Shown here in pieces: positions 62,200-64,000 of a DNA stretch of 64,000 nt (within the stretch, counting starts at the first letter, position 1; each line of letters starts with the position of its first letter). Made by a program: the position numbers and the translations under genes. The notes below the pieces were generated by a model. It ran no database searches. It saw nothing but the letters and a program-made list of their open reading frames with translations, and was not told the origin of the DNA. Origin of the DNA: Pascua guehoae (Eukaryota; Basidiomycota; Tremellomycetes; Trichosporonales; Trichosporonaceae). The DNA lies in the NCBI GenBank assembly GCA_001600415.1, contig BCJX01000007.1, positions 1,257,527-1,321,526 on the forward strand. Direction: 5' to 3'.

Positions 62200-64000
62200 A
62201 TGCCGCCACCGACTGCTCCGCCCGCGCGCCCCCACTCTGCGCATCCGCACATGGCGCTGCCTGCTGCGCTGTTTCGGACGCAATCTGCCAGTCGCCTCGG
62301 GCGGGGTTCGTCGAGCGCGTCCCTGTCACTCTTGTCTACGCCCCCAACCAACAACGACTGGGAAGACGCTTGGGACTCGAGCTCGGACCACGGCGACGAC
62401 GACGACGGACTGGACAGTCTCCGCAGTCTCCGTATACGACCAAACGCTGCGGCTTCGCCCGCCGCGGCAGTGATCGCCACCTCTCCACCTCCACGCGCGG
62501 CCACGGCTCCAATCCCCATCCGCCCCGCGCCAAGCCAGGTCCGCCAAACCTCGCCCCCGGCCTCGGACTCGATCTCAACATCCTGGGTCAGCGCCAGCTT
62601 CCATCCCACCCCGCAGCGCAACACGCCTCCCTCGGCTCCCGCACATCGCGCCATGGCGTCGGCCTCGCCCCGCCGCCCATCCACTTCGTCCCTCTCCCAG
62701 TCCCACTCTGCCGCTGCACCCACAGGCACAAGCGCACGCCTCCCAGGCGGCGCTTGGGAGCTCGTCGACAGGGCAGACGCCGAACTCACCCCAGCTCCCG
62801 CCGTCGCTGGATCAGAGGCTCTACGCCCAGATGCAGAGGACATCTTGCGAGGTGAGTAGTGCCCGTTGTCCCCTTTTGCCAGTATGCCACGATGCCGCCC
62901 ACCAGTGACACGCTGGAACTTTGCTCGGCCTCCACTATCCGACACTTCCAAACAACACCAGCCCATCCCCGCCTGACACCGCAGACCCATTCCAGCTCCT
63001 CGCTGGCCTCGCACCCCCAACACCCGCGTCTGCACCAGCGTCGCCTGCACACGTTGGCCCTGGCTCGGGGCGTGCGTCCCCGGCAGGGGCGGGCGTCTCA
63101 CGACAGCGTTCAGTCCGCACAGTACGGCGGAGGGAGCGCTTTGCCCGCGTACTTCGAGCCGAGGCCATTGACATTGGCGAGCTCAAGAGTCTCGCATGGT
63201 CTGGCGTCCCAGAAGAAGTGCGGCCGATTGTATGGCAGCTCCTCTTGGTGAGTGTCGTGCTGGCTAGTTTGGGCGTGTTGGCGTGCCGTTGTGTTTCAGA
63301 CCAGCAGAATCGCAGCTAACCCCAGAACTACCTCCCCCTCCCTTGCCAGCCGCGCCTCACGACCCTCCAACGGAAGCGCAAAGAGTACGCGCAGCTCGTG
63401 GACCAATACTTTGGTCGCGGGCCGGCCGCGCTCGACCAGACTGTGAGTATGCGTACATTGCACCGTTCTTGTGTCAACAAATCGGTCTACTCTTGCTTGA
63501 GCTGAGTCGCTTCTCTGATGGGGTCGTCTCATAACACCCATCACTTGCTCCTTTTGGGCAATCTCCTCGTCCTGCCGCCCCGGCACCCGTCACTCCTCTC
63601 GCTGACCGCAGATCTGGCACCAAATCGAGATTGACGTCCCGCGGACACGTCCCGGCGTCTACCTGTGGTCGTGCGAGGAGACGCAGCGCGCGCTCGAGCG
63701 CATCCTGTACGTGTGGGCCATCCGACACCCGGCCTCTGGCTATGTCCAGGGGATCAACGACCTCGCGACGCCCTTTTTCGAAGTCTTTCTCTCGGCCTAC
63801 CTATCGGTCGATCCCGAGATCTTCGACATTACACACCTCCCCCCGACCGTGCTCGCGGCCGTCGAAGCCGACGCGTTCTGGTGCCTCACAAAGCTCTTAG
63901 ACGGGATCCAGGACCACTACATTTCCCATCAGCCCGGCATCCAGCGCCTCGTCAAGCGCATGGGCGACCTCGTCAAGCGCATCGACGCACCCCTCGCAGC
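62200..64000 (+). CDS. GYP1: Rab GTPase-activating protein Gyp1 (TBC1D22 type), 5' part
   Basis: Exons 62200-62851, 62985-63247, 63326-63442, 63612 to beyond 64000; the gene is cut by the window edge. Gyp1 stimulates GTP hydrolysis by Ypt1/Rab1-type GTPases at the Golgi. The first 230 residues are Ser/Pro/Ala-rich and variable. The TBC domain starts at ELKSLAWSGVPEEVRPIVWQ, then TLQRKRKEYAQLVDQYF, WHQIEIDVPRTRPGVY (IxxDxxR motif with the catalytic arginine finger, in IDVPRTRP), ALERILYVWAIRHPASGYVQ, GINDLATPFFEVFL (YxQ finger with the Gln of GYVQG), and EADAFWCLTKLLDGIQDHYI. Both catalytic fingers are present. The upper exon may be missing a leader exon. Confidence 0.95.

Noticed and set aside
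62049..63101. 350-codon minus-strand open frame
   Set aside because: Antisense to GYP1 exon 1 and intron; Ala/Gly/Arg-rich, no motif, while GYP1 exons are certain.

Overview
The window is nuclear DNA of a basidiomycete yeast-like fungus, most likely Tremellomycetes near the Trichosporonales. Evidence: high G+C, compact protein genes with many 37-110 nt introns (donor GTGAGT or GTAAGT, branch CTAAC or CTGAC, acceptor CAG), and conserved fungal genes whose exons reassemble in phase. No rRNA, CRISPR array or bacterial operon is visible. All gene models were assembled by hand from splice signals and reading phase.

Left third (1-22.1 kb): a 3' gene fragment, a Rim9/PalI pH-sensing protein, a small secreted protein, an LEA2-like membrane protein, an SDR oxidoreductase behind an 85-nt poly-C tract, one member of an unrecognised gene family (called family F here, member F1), a coiled-coil protein, two unrecognised proteins, and an MFS sugar transporter that needs a 5-nt microexon.

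Middle (22.1-38 kb): a gene-poor, repeat-rich island. It holds intact, shortened and broken members of family F (F2-F6 plus a fragment), about seven copies of a roughly 145-bp promoter-like module (with a TATA box in the better copies), a 104-bp dispersed repeat in three copies, a MITE-like element, a captured fragment of the coiled-coil gene, a perfect 20-bp inverted repeat, short telomere-like repeats, and tandem exon-intron duplications. F1 and F3 share a duplicated 3' flank although 17 kb apart. The island looks like an actively rearranging lineage-specific gene nursery between conserved blocks.

Right part (38-64 kb): mostly conserved housekeeping genes: a four-helix membrane protein, DCP2 (mRNA decapping), two divergent unrecognised genes, a cupin protein behind a 49-nt poly-C tract, TRM11 (tRNA m2G10 methyltransferase), the PP2A activator PTPA, a small single-pass membrane protein, tubulin cofactor D, a Ser/Gly/Pro-rich protein, and the start of the Rab GAP GYP1, which runs off the right edge. 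Apart from family F and its repeats, neighbouring genes do not share an obvious pathway, as is normal in fungi.
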